Below are positions 35,514 to 44,315 of a stretch of DNA of 64,000 nt, piece after piece. Location of the stretch: assembly GCF_014712225.1 (NCBI RefSeq), contig NZ_JACXBW010000004.1, positions 269,437 to 333,436 of the forward strand, in the 5' to 3' direction. Every line of letters starts with the position of its first letter. Position 1 is the first letter of the stretch. A program made the position numbers and the translations under genes. Below the pieces are notes generated by a model. The model saw only the letters and a list, made by a program, of their open reading frames with translations, had not been told where the DNA came from and did not search any database. This DNA comes from Pseudarthrobacter sulfonivorans (lineage in GTDB: Bacteria > Actinomycetota > Actinomycetes > Actinomycetales > Micrococcaceae).

Positions 35514-38057
35514 GTGCGTATCCCACTTTCCTGGCTGCGTGAATTCGCAGCAGTACCGGCCGGAGCAACGGCCGAAGACGTCATGGCCGAACTGGTCAAG
35601 GTCGGCTTTGAAGAAGAGGCCGTCCACCGTCCCACGGACGCCCTGCGGGGCCCGGTTGTGGTGGGCCAGGTCCTGAGCATCGTCAAAGAACCGCAGACCA
35701 ATGGCAAGACCATCAACTGGTGCCAGGTCCGCGTTGTCCCCGAAGGCCACGCGCAGACCCTCACCGGCGAGGGCATCGACCCCTCCGGCGTGCAGGGGAT
35801 CATCTGCGGCGCCCACAACTTCGTGGAGGGCGACAAAGTGGTGGTCACCCTGCCCGGCGCTGTCCTGCCGGGCGACTTCCGCATCTCTGCCCGGAAGACC
35901 TACGGCCACCTCTCCGCCGGCATGATCGCCTCCGTCCGTGAACTGGGCATCGGCGAGGACCATGACGGCATCCTGGTCCTGTCCCGGATCGGGCTTGACC
36001 CGGAAATCGGCACGGATGCCATGGACCTGCTCGGTCTCTATGATGAGGCGGCGGAAATCAATGTGACCCCGGACCGCGGCTACGCGTTCTCCATCCGCGG
36101 CGCTGCGCGGGAATACGCGCATGCCACCGGAACGTCGTTCACCGATCCGGCGTCCAAGGTGCAGGCCCCTGCGGAACTTTCCGGCGGCCACGGCGTCAAG
36201 CTCAACGACGACGCACCCATTTACGGCAAGCCCGGCTGCGACCGCTTTGTGGCCCGCACCATCCGCGGCGTGGATGCCGCCAGGCCCACTCCGCCGTGGA
36301 TGAGCTCGCGGCTGCGGCTGGCCGGCATCCGCTCCATCTCCCTGCCGGTGGACATCTCCAACTACGTGATGCTCGAGCTGGGCCAGCCCACGCACTGCTA
36401 TGACCTGGACAAACTGTCCGGGGACATTGTGGTCCGCCGCGCCGTGGCAGGGGAGAAGATCACCACCCTGGACGACAAGGAGCGCACACTCGACGTCGAG
36501 GATCTCCTCATCACCGACGGCTCCGGTGCCATCGGCATCGCCGGCGTCATGGGCGGCGCCGCCACCGAGGTGAGCGATTCGACGTCGAACGTCCTGGTGG
36601 AGGCCGCGCACTTCGACGAGGTGTCGATCGGCCGTTCCCGCCGCCGCCACAAGCTGCCGTCCGAAGCATCCAAGCGCTTCGAGCGCGGCGTTGACTGGCA
36701 CGTGGCGGACATCGCCGCCCAGCGTGTGGCTGACCTCCTGGTGGAGCTCGCCGGTGGCGTGGCTGATCAGGCGGGGACCGACGTCGGGACCGCACCTGAC
36801 GCCGTGACCATCACTTTGCCGGCGGCCTTTGCCGCCCAGCGGATCGGCATCGACTTCACCGAAGAGCAAATCACCACCTCGCTGGTGGACCTCGGTGCAG
36901 TGGTGGAGAAGACCGACGGCGGCTGGACGGTTACCGCCCCCAGTTGGCGGAACGACCTGGAAACCAAAGAGGATCTCTCCGAGGAAATCGCGCGGCTGGT
37001 GGGGTACGAAAACATTCCCGCCACCCTCCCGGTGGCCCCTCCCGGACGTGGCCTGACCCGCGTGCAGCAGCAGCGCCGCCGGCTCATCCAGGCACTGGCT
37101 GACGCCGGCCTGACCGAAGTCCTGGCCTACCCGTTCGTCTCCAAGGCAGCCAACGACACGTTCGGCGTGGCCGAGCAGGGCGCTGCCCGGAGCGCGGTCA
37201 AGCTGGCCAACCCCATCAGCGAGGAACACGGCTACCTGCGGACGTCCATGCTGCCCGGGCTCATCGAGGTGGCCAAGCGGAACCATTCCCGCGGCTTCCG
37301 CGACCTGGCGCTCTTCGAATCGGGCCTCGTCTTCCTGCCCGGCGAGACGGTGGGAACGCCGTCCATCCCGCCGCTGGGCGTCAAGCCTTCCGACGAGGTA
37401 CTGGATGCACTGTACGACGGCGTCCCGGACCAGCCGCTGTACGTCGCCGCCGTCCTGACCGGCCATGATTCACCGGCCGCCGCCGGCCACACCCCGCGCT
37501 TGTGGGACTGGTCCGACGCCCTGGATATTGCCCGGCTCGCCGGCGATGTCCTGGGCGTGGAGGTGGTGGTCAGCCAGGGTTCGCACCAGGCATTCCATCC
37601 GGGCCGTGCCGCGCAGCTCTCGCTGCGCACCGGCGAGGTGGTGGGCTACGCCGGTGAGCTGCACCCGAAGCTCCTTGCCGCGCACGACATGCCTGCCCGT
37701 TCGGTGGCGCTGGAGTTCAACGCGGACGCCCTGTTCGAAGCGGCGGCGGACGTCATCGTGGCGCGCCACATCTCCACGTTCCCGGTAGCCACCCAGGACG
37801 TGGCCCTGGTGGTGCCGCAGGATATTCCCGCGGACCGGGTCCTCGAGGCCCTGCGTGAAGGCGCCGGCGAACTGCTGGAGGACGTGGCGCTGTTCGACGT
37901 TTACGCCGGCAAGGGCATCGAGGAAGGCAAGAAATCGCTTGCCTTCGGCCTGCGCTTCCGCGCAACGGACCGGACGCTGACGGCCGATGAGGCCTCGGCC
38001 GCACGCGAGAGCGCAGTGGCCCTGGCCGCCGAGCGCTTCGGCGCCGTCCAGCGGTAA
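35514..38057 (+). CDS. pheT: Phenylalanine--tRNA ligase beta subunit
   Basis: An 847-aa protein of normal length. It has an N-terminal EMAP-like tRNA-binding domain (about residues 40-155, with QVRVVPEGHAQTLTGEGID), the B3/B4 editing domain (LRLAGIRSISLPVDISNYVM), the B5 domain, the class II-like core, and a C-terminal ferredoxin-fold anticodon-binding domain (STFPVATQDVALVVPQD). It hydrolyses mischarged Tyr-tRNA-Phe and supports catalysis. Start GTG 35514. Confidence 0.97.
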   Translation: MRIPLSWLREFAAVPAGATAEDVMAELVKVGFEEEAVHRPTDALRGPVVVGQVLSIVKEPQTNGKTINWCQVRVVPEGHAQTLTGEGIDPSGVQGIICGAHNFVEGDKVVVTLPGAVLPGDFRISARKTYGHLSAGMIASVRELGIGEDHDGILVLSRIGLDPEIGTDAMDLLGLYDEAAEINVTPDRGYAFSIRGAAREYAHATGTSFTDPASKVQAPAELSGGHGVKLNDDAPIYGKPGCDRFVARTIRGVDAARPTPPWMSSRLRLAGIRSISLPVDISNYVMLELGQPTHCYDLDKLSGDIVVRRAVAGEKITTLDDKERTLDVEDLLITDGSGAIGIAGVMGGAATEVSDSTSNVLVEAAHFDEVSIGRSRRRHKLPSEASKRFERGVDWHVADIAAQRVADLLVELAGGVADQAGTDVGTAPDAVTITLPAAFAAQRIGIDFTEEQITTSLVDLGAVVEKTDGGWTVTAPSWRNDLETKEDLSEEIARLVGYENIPATLPVAPPGRGLTRVQQQRRRLIQALADAGLTEVLAYPFVSKAANDTFGVAEQGAARSAVKLANPISEEHGYLRTSMLPGLIEVAKRNHSRGFRDLALFESGLVFLPGETVGTPSIPPLGVKPSDEVLDALYDGVPDQPLYVAAVLTGHDSPAAAGHTPRLWDWSDALDIARLAGDVLGVEVVVSQGSHQAFHPGRAAQLSLRTGEVVGYAGELHPKLLAAHDMPARSVALEFNADALFEAAADVIVARHISTFPVATQDVALVVPQDIPADRVLEALREGAGELLEDVALFDVYAGKGIEEGKKSLAFGLRFRATDRTLTADEASAARESAVALAAERFGAVQR

Positions 38058-38068
38058 GCCTGATCTCC

Positions 38069-38803
38069 GTGGCGGGACCGGCAACGGTGGTTCCGGTCCT
38101 GCGTTCCTGCCCTCCCGGTGATCCGGGAGGGCAGGACTTGCTTAAGCTGGATGTTGACGAGCTGGCAGCGGGAACCTTTGCGCAATGTTCGACGGCGGGT
38201 GGCCGGTTCCCGCTGTTGGGCCCCGCCGAGCTGCAGCGGGCAGCCGCCCTGGCGCCGGGCCCGCGAGCCAGTTTTGTGGCTGGCCGGCTGGCTCTGCGAA
38301 GGTTCGCCGCCGAACTGCTGGACGTCCCGGCGTCGGACCTCACCACAAACTTCAGCTGCCCCCGGTGCGGGAGCGGCCCCGGCTTATCCCACGGCAGGCC
38401 GGGCTACGCGTTCCGGGGAGAGCCGGTGCCGCTGGCGCTGAGCCTGTCCCGGAGTTCCGGCTGGATCCTGCTGGGTGCCGTGGTGGAACCACCTGCCGGT
38501 GTAACGATCGGCGTGGACCTGGAGGACCCGGCCCGGCTGGACTTTGACGGGTTCGACGCTGTTGCCCTGACCCCGGCCGAGCGTGCGGCACTCGCCGGGC
38601 TGTCCGGGCCTGCCCTCCTTAACGAGCGGGCACGGCTGTGGGCGCGCAAGGAGGCGTGGCTTAAGATGACCGGCCGCGGCCTCACCACCGCCCCGGACAC
38701 CCTCGATGTCCTGCAGCGTGCGGAAATCCGTGACCTGGGCGCCGGGGAGGCAGGCCTGCCGCTGGACCTCCGTGCCGCCGTCGCGCTTTCAGCCCCGTCC
38801 TAG
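38069..38803 (+). CDS. 4'-phosphopantetheinyl transferase superfamily protein (Sfp-like)
   Basis: A 244-aa protein. The PPTase signature is present: GVDLEDP near residues 148-154 and WARKEAWLKMTGRGL near 190-204; FVAGRLALRRF near 69-79 is also typical. It transfers phosphopantetheine from CoA to a carrier-protein serine. The nearest client is the carrier domain of the synthetase at 40242-44228. Start is uncertain: GTG 38069 lies upstream of a perfect 13-bp hairpin (38106-38135) and TTG 38138 just after it; the hairpin may be the pheT terminator, which would favour 38138. Confidence 0.83.
   Translation: MAGPATVVPVLRSCPPGDPGGQDLLKLDVDELAAGTFAQCSTAGGRFPLLGPAELQRAAALAPGPRASFVAGRLALRRFAAELLDVPASDLTTNFSCPRCGSGPGLSHGRPGYAFRGEPVPLALSLSRSSGWILLGAVVEPPAGVTIGVDLEDPARLDFDGFDAVALTPAERAALAGLSGPALLNERARLWARKEAWLKMTGRGLTTAPDTLDVLQRAEIRDLGAGEAGLPLDLRAAVALSAPS
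38106..38135 (+). terminator. Perfect 13-bp hairpin after pheT, inside the PPTase 5' region
   Basis: CCTGCCCTCCCGG-TGAT-CCGGGAGGGCAGG sits 48 bases after the pheT stop and is followed by ACTTGCTT. It is either the pheT terminator or a leader structure; it overlaps the longer reading of the PPTase gene. Confidence 0.6.
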
Positions 38804-38814
38804 GGCGCAGGCCG

Positions 38815-40194
38815 TCAGCGAATGGGCAGGGGCGGCAGGGCCGTTTCGTGGAGCCACGGGTGCAGCAGCGCCTCGGTGTCCAGGCCGGTGGCCCGGTCCG
38901 CGGCGAGAATAAAAGCCGCGGTGCTCACCGAAGCGTGCCGGTGGGCAGCGGTCCAGTCGTGCAGGAGGGCGAAAAACGCCAAATCGCCGCACCGGACACG
39001 CAGGGCGTGCAGGGCCAGGGCTCCGCGCTTGTACACGCGGTCATCAAACATCAGCTCCGGACCCGGGTCACCGATGACGATGTCCTGGCTGCCGGACGCC
39101 AGCTTCCGCCAGGCCGCGGCGGCCCGGTTGGCCACCGACATAACGCTGGCTTCCTCGGACCAGATCCACTCCGCGTAGCAGGCGAATCCTTCGTGCAGCC
39201 AGATGTCCGCCCATGTTGCGGCCGTGAGGGAGTTGCCGAACCACTGATGGGCGAGCTCGTGGGCGATGAGCCGCTGGGACTCCCATTCCTGCGTCAGGTG
39301 GTTCCGGCCCAGGATGGAGAGCGTTTGCGCCTCAAGGGGTATCTCCAGCTCGTCTTCAGTCACCACCACGGTGTACTCCGGGAACGGGTACGGCCCGAAG
39401 CAGCTTGCGAACGTACGCATCATCTCCGCCTGCCTGGCCAGGCCTTCGCGGGCAGCGTCACACAATAGCGCCGGCACGGCGGCATACTGGGGGACCTGCC
39501 CGTTCGCGGTGGCGGCATCCAGCCGGAGGAGCTCGTACCGGCCGATCTGGACCGTGGCAAGGTAAGTGGCCATGGGCTCCGGCTGCTCGTAGACCCACGT
39601 CTCGCGGCTCGACCTGCTGCTGTGGGAGACAAGAGTGCCGTTGCAGACCGCCCGATAATTGGCATCGGTGGTCACGCTGATGCGGTAACTGGCCTTTTCG
39701 CCGGGGTGGTCGTTGCAGGGGAACCAGGACGCAGCGCCGTTGGGCTGGCCTGCAACGAGGACGCCATCGGTTAACTCCTCCCAGCCGACTTCGCCCCAGA
39801 ACCCTCGCCGGGGAGCAGGATTGCCCTCGTACTTGATGTCCAGGGTGAAGACTTCGCCGGCCGGCAGCGGCATGTCAGGCACTATCACCAGCTGCTCCGC
39901 GCGCTGGCTGTACTTGCGCACGCGCCGCCCGCTGAGCTGGATCTTGGTGGCCCGCAGCCCGGTCAGGTCCAGCACCAGGGCCGCCGTGGTGTACTGCGTG
40001 ACAGCATGCAGGACTGCGCGCCCGCTGAGGCGGTTGCTGCTGAGCTTGTAGTCAAGTTCCAGTTCGTAGCGGTTCACCCGATAGGCGTTGGTGCCATGGC
40101 CGGGCACGTACGGGTCCGGCGCTGACGGGCCTTGCTCCGAGGTGGGTGACGGGCCGGTACTGGCGACCGCGGGGCTCGGTGCAGGGGAACTCAT
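38815..40194 (-). CDS. M1-family metallopeptidase (short, cytoplasmic)
   Basis: A 459-aa zinc aminopeptidase-like protein. The exopeptidase region (GAMEN position) reads EIPLEAQT instead; zinc site HELAHQWFG plus the downstream Glu (W-L-H-E-G-F-A) lies near residues 293-324. It lacks the large C-terminal domain of PepN and shows no signal peptide. It starts 47 bp after the Pls-like synthetase on the same strand, so the two are probably co-transcribed. In epsilon-poly-lysine producers an aminopeptidase-type polymer-degrading enzyme is found near pls, as I recall, so a trimming or self-protection role is plausible. Confidence 0.85.
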   Translation of the reverse strand: MSSPAPSPAVASTGPSPTSEQGPSAPDPYVPGHGTNAYRVNRYELELDYKLSSNRLSGRAVLHAVTQYTTAALVLDLTGLRATKIQLSGRRVRKYSQRAEQLVIVPDMPLPAGEVFTLDIKYEGNPAPRRGFWGEVGWEELTDGVLVAGQPNGAASWFPCNDHPGEKASYRISVTTDANYRAVCNGTLVSHSSRSSRETWVYEQPEPMATYLATVQIGRYELLRLDAATANGQVPQYAAVPALLCDAAREGLARQAEMMRTFASCFGPYPFPEYTVVVTEDELEIPLEAQTLSILGRNHLTQEWESQRLIAHELAHQWFGNSLTAATWADIWLHEGFACYAEWIWSEEASVMSVANRAAAAWRKLASGSQDIVIGDPGPELMFDDRVYKRGALALHALRVRCGDLAFFALLHDWTAAHRHASVSTAAFILAADRATGLDTEALLHPWLHETALPPLPIR

Positions 40195-40241
40195 AAGACG
40201 GTCTTTCCGATCAGGAGGGCGGACAGCTGGGTGGTGCGTGG

Positions 40242-43200
40242 CTATCTTGGTTTGGGCGCAGACTTCGCGGGGCCACTCCAGGGACTCACCGGGTTGCCCA
40301 TCCAGTACGTCGCGGCCGGAACGGATTCGCCACGCATGACCAGCGACGCCGGTCCCACGGTTCCACCGTTGCCGATGCTTGCCTGGGGCAGGATCACACC
40401 GTGGGGTCCCATGGTTGCTCCGTCTTCGAGCGTAACAGTGTCCAGGCTCATGACCCGGTCATGGAAGAGGTGCGTTTGGACCACACAGCCACGGTTGACG
40501 GTGGAATTCCGGCCGAGGGTGACGAGGTCCGCTTCCGGAAGCCAGTAGCTTTCGCACCACGTGCCGCGGCCGATTTTTGCGCCGAGGGACCGGAGCCACC
40601 AGACCAGGGCCGGCGTCCCGGTGGCCGCGCGTGCAAACCAAGGGGCGCTGACCATCTCGATGAACGTGTCCACTACCTCGTTCCGCCAAATAAAGGAACT
40701 CCACAACGGGTGCTCGCCTTCGCGGATCCGGCCCACGAGGACCCATTTGGCGACGACGGCGCTGCCCGCAGCCACCGCACCGGCCAACAGCATGACTACC
40801 CCGCCCACGGCGGCAGCAATCCCGTAATTGTAGGCGGCAGCCAGCCAGTCGAAGGCGAGCATCACGCCGGCGGCAATGGCCACCGTGGTCACCACCGGGA
40901 CGAATCGGCCCAGTTCCCACAGGCAGCGGGCAAACTTGAGCCGCAGCGGGGGCTCGTAGGTGCGCGTATCGTCCGAGGCGATGGCGGTGCGCCGGAGCCG
41001 CACGGGCGGGCTGCCCAGCCATGAGGTTCCGGCCTTTGCCTTGGCAGGCGTGGCGGACAGGACGGCGACGAGCGAGTTCTTGGGCACGTTCCTGCCGGCA
41101 GCGGTCATGCCGGAGTTGCCCAGGAAGGAGCGCTTGCCGATCTTCGCAGGAGCGATCCGCAGCCACCCGCCGTCGAGCTCGTAGGACGCCACCATGGTGT
41201 CGTCGGCCAGGAAGGCGCCCTCACCCACGGTGGTCATCTTGGGGATGAGGAGGACGGTGGAGGCCTCGACGTTTTTGCCGATCTTCGCCCCGAGCAGGCG
41301 AAGCCAGACCGGCGTGAAAAGGCTCGCATAGACCGGGAAGAGCAAATCACGGGCCAGGTCCAGTACCCGTTCGGTGGCCCAGACCTGCCAGCCGATCCGG
41401 CTGCGGACACGGAAGTAGCCCTCCTTCAGGCCAAGGCCCAGCAGCCGCGTCGTGCCCAGGATCAGCAGGAGGTTGACCACGAACCAGGCAAGGGCCGCAG
41501 GCGCCAGGGCGGGCAGGATGTGAGGCGCGGCGGCGGACAGTGATTGGCTTCCGCGGATGAAGGCGAAGATCACGAGGGCGGCGGCCGCGGCGGAGATGTA
41601 GGGGATGAGCGCCAGCGTGGCTGAGGCGAGGGAGAACCCGGCGAACCAGAGCCGGCCAATCAGCCGGTGTTCCACCGGGGTGTCCGGAAGGGTGTGTTTG
41701 GCCTTGCCCCGGCGTTCGGCGGGGGAACCGGCGACGTGGTGCCCGGCCTTCACCTTGCCGAGGACGGCCGAGCCCGGTTCCACCTGTGCTCCTGCACCGA
41801 TCGACGCGCCGGGCATGAGCGTACTGCGCGCACCGACGGTGGCACCGGCACCGATGCGGACGGCGCCGATGTGGACCACATCACCGTCGATCCACCAGCC
41901 GGAAAGATCCACCTCGGGCTCCACGTTGGAACCGCTGCCGAGGGACAGCAGTCCCGTGACCGGTGGCAGCGAGTGCAGCTGGACGTTATTGCCGATCTTG
42001 GCGCCCAAAGCCCGGGCATAATACGGCACCCACGGTGCGCTGGCCAGGCTGATCGCACCCGCCAAATCCTGGATCTGTTCCGCCAGCCACAGGCGCAGGT
42101 GTATCTTCCCGGAGCGCGGGTACGTGCCGGGGACCACCTTCCGGAGCAGGAACCGGGCCGCGGCGATGGAAATCAGCATGCGGCCGGCAGGGGAGACGAA
42201 CACCAGCCAGGACGCGCCCACCCACCACCAGGACACGGTGGGGGCGGCGCTGAAGCCCGCGAACGCTGACAGCAGGTTGTTGGCCAGCATCAGGTAGGTC
42301 AGCCAGCGCATCCCCACCAGAATGTGCAGGGGAATGCCCATCAGCGTCTGGAAGATCTGCGACTTCAAGGCGGTGGGGCGGACGGTCCTGGCCGGGGCCG
42401 GTCCGGCAGCAACTCCCTCAGGAAGGGACTGGCGGGCCGTATCAATCAGCGCACCGATCCTGGGCGTCGCGTAGATGTCGGCAACAGTGATGGTGGGATA
42501 ACGCACCCGGAGGGCCGAAACCAGCTGCGCGGCCGACAGCGAGCCGCCGCCGTACGCGAAGAAATCGGCGTCGAGGCTCGTCACCGGACTGCCGAGGACG
42601 GCGGCCCACTGTTCGGCCACCCAGGCGGCATCTTCGGGGAGGTTCAAGGGTGCGGCGGCAGCATCGGCTGCGCCGGACCCGGTCAGCGGCCACGGCAGCC
42701 CGTGGCGGTCCACCTTACCGCTGGTTTTGGTGGGCAGCGAGTCCACCACAGTCAGCAGCGGAATGAGCGGGGCGGGCAGGCTTGCGGCCAGGTGTTCGCG
42801 GGCGGACACCAGGTCGAGCTCCGCGTCTGCGGCCAGGTAGCCCACCAGGATCTGGTTGCCGGCCGCGGTTGTCTTGACGGCCGCCGCAGCTCCCGCGACG
42901 TGGGGGAGAGCCTGCAGGGCAGCGTCAATTTCACCCAGCTCGATCCGGCGGCCGCCCAGTTTCACCTGTTCATCGGCGCGGCCCATAAAGATCAGGCCTT
43001 CGGCTTCGTAGCGGACCAGGTCGCCCGAACGGTAGGCGCGCTCCCAGCCGAAGGCGGGCATCGGCGCGTACTTCTCCCGGTCCTTGTCCGGATCCAGGTA
43101 GCGGGCCAGCCCGACGCCGGCGATGATCAGCTCACCGATTTCGCCTGTGCCGACGGGCAGTCCGTCGGTGTCCACCACGGCCAGGTCCCAGCCGTCCAGC

Positions 43201-44228
43201 GGCAGGCCGATGCGGACGGGGCCGGGGCCGCCCAGGGGAGCGGCGCAGGCCACCACCGTGGCCTCGGTGGGTCCGTAGGTGTTCCAGACTTCACGGCCGG
43301 GGACGGCGAGGCGCTCGGCGAGTTCGGGCGGGCAGGCCTCACCGCCGAAGATGAGGAGCCGGACGTTCTCGAGGGATTCAGCCGGCCACAGTGCGGCCAG
43401 GGTGGGGACGGTGGACACGGCGGTGATGCCGTGGTTGATAAGCCAGGGACCAAGATCGGTGCCGGTCCGGACGAGGGCGCGCGGGGCCGGTACCAGGCAG
43501 GAGCCGTGGCGCCAGGCCAGCCACATCTCTTCGCAGGAGGCATCAAAGGCAACGGAAAGACCGGCCAGGACCCTGTCCTGCGGACCGAGGGGTTCCTCCT
43601 GAAGGAAGATCCTGGCCTCGGCGTCGACAAAAGCAGCGGCGGAGCGGTGCTGGACGGCTACGCCTTTGGGCGTGCCGGTGGACCCGGAGGTAAAAATGAT
43701 CCACGCGTCGTCGCCCGGCTCCGCAAGGCGGCGCTCGGCTGCGTTGTGCACGGTTTCACTGCGCCCGGCGTCGCCGCGGCCGGTGGAGTCCCGGGGCCCC
43801 GGGAAAGTGACTGCGTCCACGCCGGTGAGGACGGCCGCAACACGCGCCTCACCGAAGACCAGCCGGGCACGCTCCTCAGGGTCGTCCGCGTCCACGGGCA
43901 CGTACGCGGCGCCGATGTACAGGATGGCCAGGATGGAGATGTAGAGCTCGTTCGTCCCGGAGGGAATGCGGACGCCGATCCGGTGCCCGGCGCCGAGACC
44001 ATGGGCCTGCAGGTCACGCCCCTTGGCCCGCACTGCGGCCATCAGGTCGGCGTAGCTCAGGGACTGCCGTCCGTCGTCGAGCGCCGAAGCTTCGGGGAAA
44101 CGGGCAGCCGAGTCCTCAAGGACAGCCATCAGGGTCCGCTCCGGCGGGGCCAGGGGCAGACCGGGCAGCTGCGGCCGGTACAACTCTTCAGGCAGGGATG
44201 CGACGACGTCAGACAAGTGCTCACTCAC
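40242..44228 (-). CDS. Pls/PosA-family membrane-bound nonribosomal peptide synthetase
   Basis: A 1328-aa synthetase. The adenylation domain covers about residues 1-500: IIFTSGSTGTPKG, FDASCEEMW, NTYGPTEATV, RSGDLVRYE, and the catalytic Lys region after KLGGRRIELGEID. A carrier domain follows with the phosphopantetheine Ser in FFAYGGGSLS (about 545-554). Three modules then alternate membrane helices with left-handed beta-helix repeats (around 760-860, 950-1060 and 1200-1320). There is no condensation or thioesterase domain. This matches epsilon-poly-L-lysine synthetase (Pls) architecture. The Glu after FDASC suits a cationic amino acid. GTG 44228 has CATAAT 6 bases upstream; TTG 44249 is an alternative. 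Confidence 0.9.
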   Translation of the reverse strand: MSEHLSDVVASLPEELYRPQLPGLPLAPPERTLMAVLEDSAARFPEASALDDGRQSLSYADLMAAVRAKGRDLQAHGLGAGHRIGVRIPSGTNELYISILAILYIGAAYVPVDADDPEERARLVFGEARVAAVLTGVDAVTFPGPRDSTGRGDAGRSETVHNAAERRLAEPGDDAWIIFTSGSTGTPKGVAVQHRSAAAFVDAEARIFLQEEPLGPQDRVLAGLSVAFDASCEEMWLAWRHGSCLVPAPRALVRTGTDLGPWLINHGITAVSTVPTLAALWPAESLENVRLLIFGGEACPPELAERLAVPGREVWNTYGPTEATVVACAAPLGGPGPVRIGLPLDGWDLAVVDTDGLPVGTGEIGELIIAGVGLARYLDPDKDREKYAPMPAFGWERAYRSGDLVRYEAEGLIFMGRADEQVKLGGRRIELGEIDAALQALPHVAGAAAAVKTTAAGNQILVGYLAADAELDLVSAREHLAASLPAPLIPLLTVVDSLPTKTSGKVDRHGLPWPLTGSGAADAAAAPLNLPEDAAWVAEQWAAVLGSPVTSLDADFFAYGGGSLSAAQLVSALRVRYPTITVADIYATPRIGALIDTARQSLPEGVAAGPAPARTVRPTALKSQIFQTLMGIPLHILVGMRWLTYLMLANNLLSAFAGFSAAPTVSWWWVGASWLVFVSPAGRMLISIAAARFLLRKVVPGTYPRSGKIHLRLWLAEQIQDLAGAISLASAPWVPYYARALGAKIGNNVQLHSLPPVTGLLSLGSGSNVEPEVDLSGWWIDGDVVHIGAVRIGAGATVGARSTLMPGASIGAGAQVEPGSAVLGKVKAGHHVAGSPAERRGKAKHTLPDTPVEHRLIGRLWFAGFSLASATLALIPYISAAAAALVIFAFIRGSQSLSAAAPHILPALAPAALAWFVVNLLLILGTTRLLGLGLKEGYFRVRSRIGWQVWATERVLDLARDLLFPVYASLFTPVWLRLLGAKIGKNVEASTVLLIPKMTTVGEGAFLADDTMVASYELDGGWLRIAPAKIGKRSFLGNSGMTAAGRNVPKNSLVAVLSATPAKAKAGTSWLGSPPVRLRRTAIASDDTRTYEPPLRLKFARCLWELGRFVPVVTTVAIAAGVMLAFDWLAAAYNYGIAAAVGGVVMLLAGAVAAGSAVVAKWVLVGRIREGEHPLWSSFIWRNEVVDTFIEMVSAPWFARAATGTPALVWWLRSLGAKIGRGTWCESYWLPEADLVTLGRNSTVNRGCVVQTHLFHDRVMSLDTVTLEDGATMGPHGVILPQASIGNGGTVGPASLVMRGESVPAATYWMGNPVSPWSGPAKSAPKPR

Positions 44229-44248
44229 CGTCGGATTATGCCCGCCCA

Positions 44249-44300
44249 AGGTGAACGGAAGGTGTCCGCAATTGGTTGAAGGTTCACATTCCGTTCACCT
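44249..44300. promoter_or_regulatory. 12-bp perfect inverted repeat upstream of the Pls-like gene
   Basis: AGGTGAACGGAA (44249-44260) and TTCCGTTCACCT (44289-44300) are exact reverse complements 28 bases apart, between the oxidoreductase stop and the synthetase start. The near arm lies where the -35 of the synthetase would be, so an operator is likely; a terminator for the oxidoreductase is the alternative. Confidence 0.6.
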
Positions 44301-44315
44301 GGACCGTGGCGGATG

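Noticed and set aside
42324..44279. 651-codon open frame antisense to the Pls-like gene
   Set aside because: Gly/Arg/His-rich translation with no domain; it mirrors the codon pattern of the synthetase, a usual high-GC artefact.
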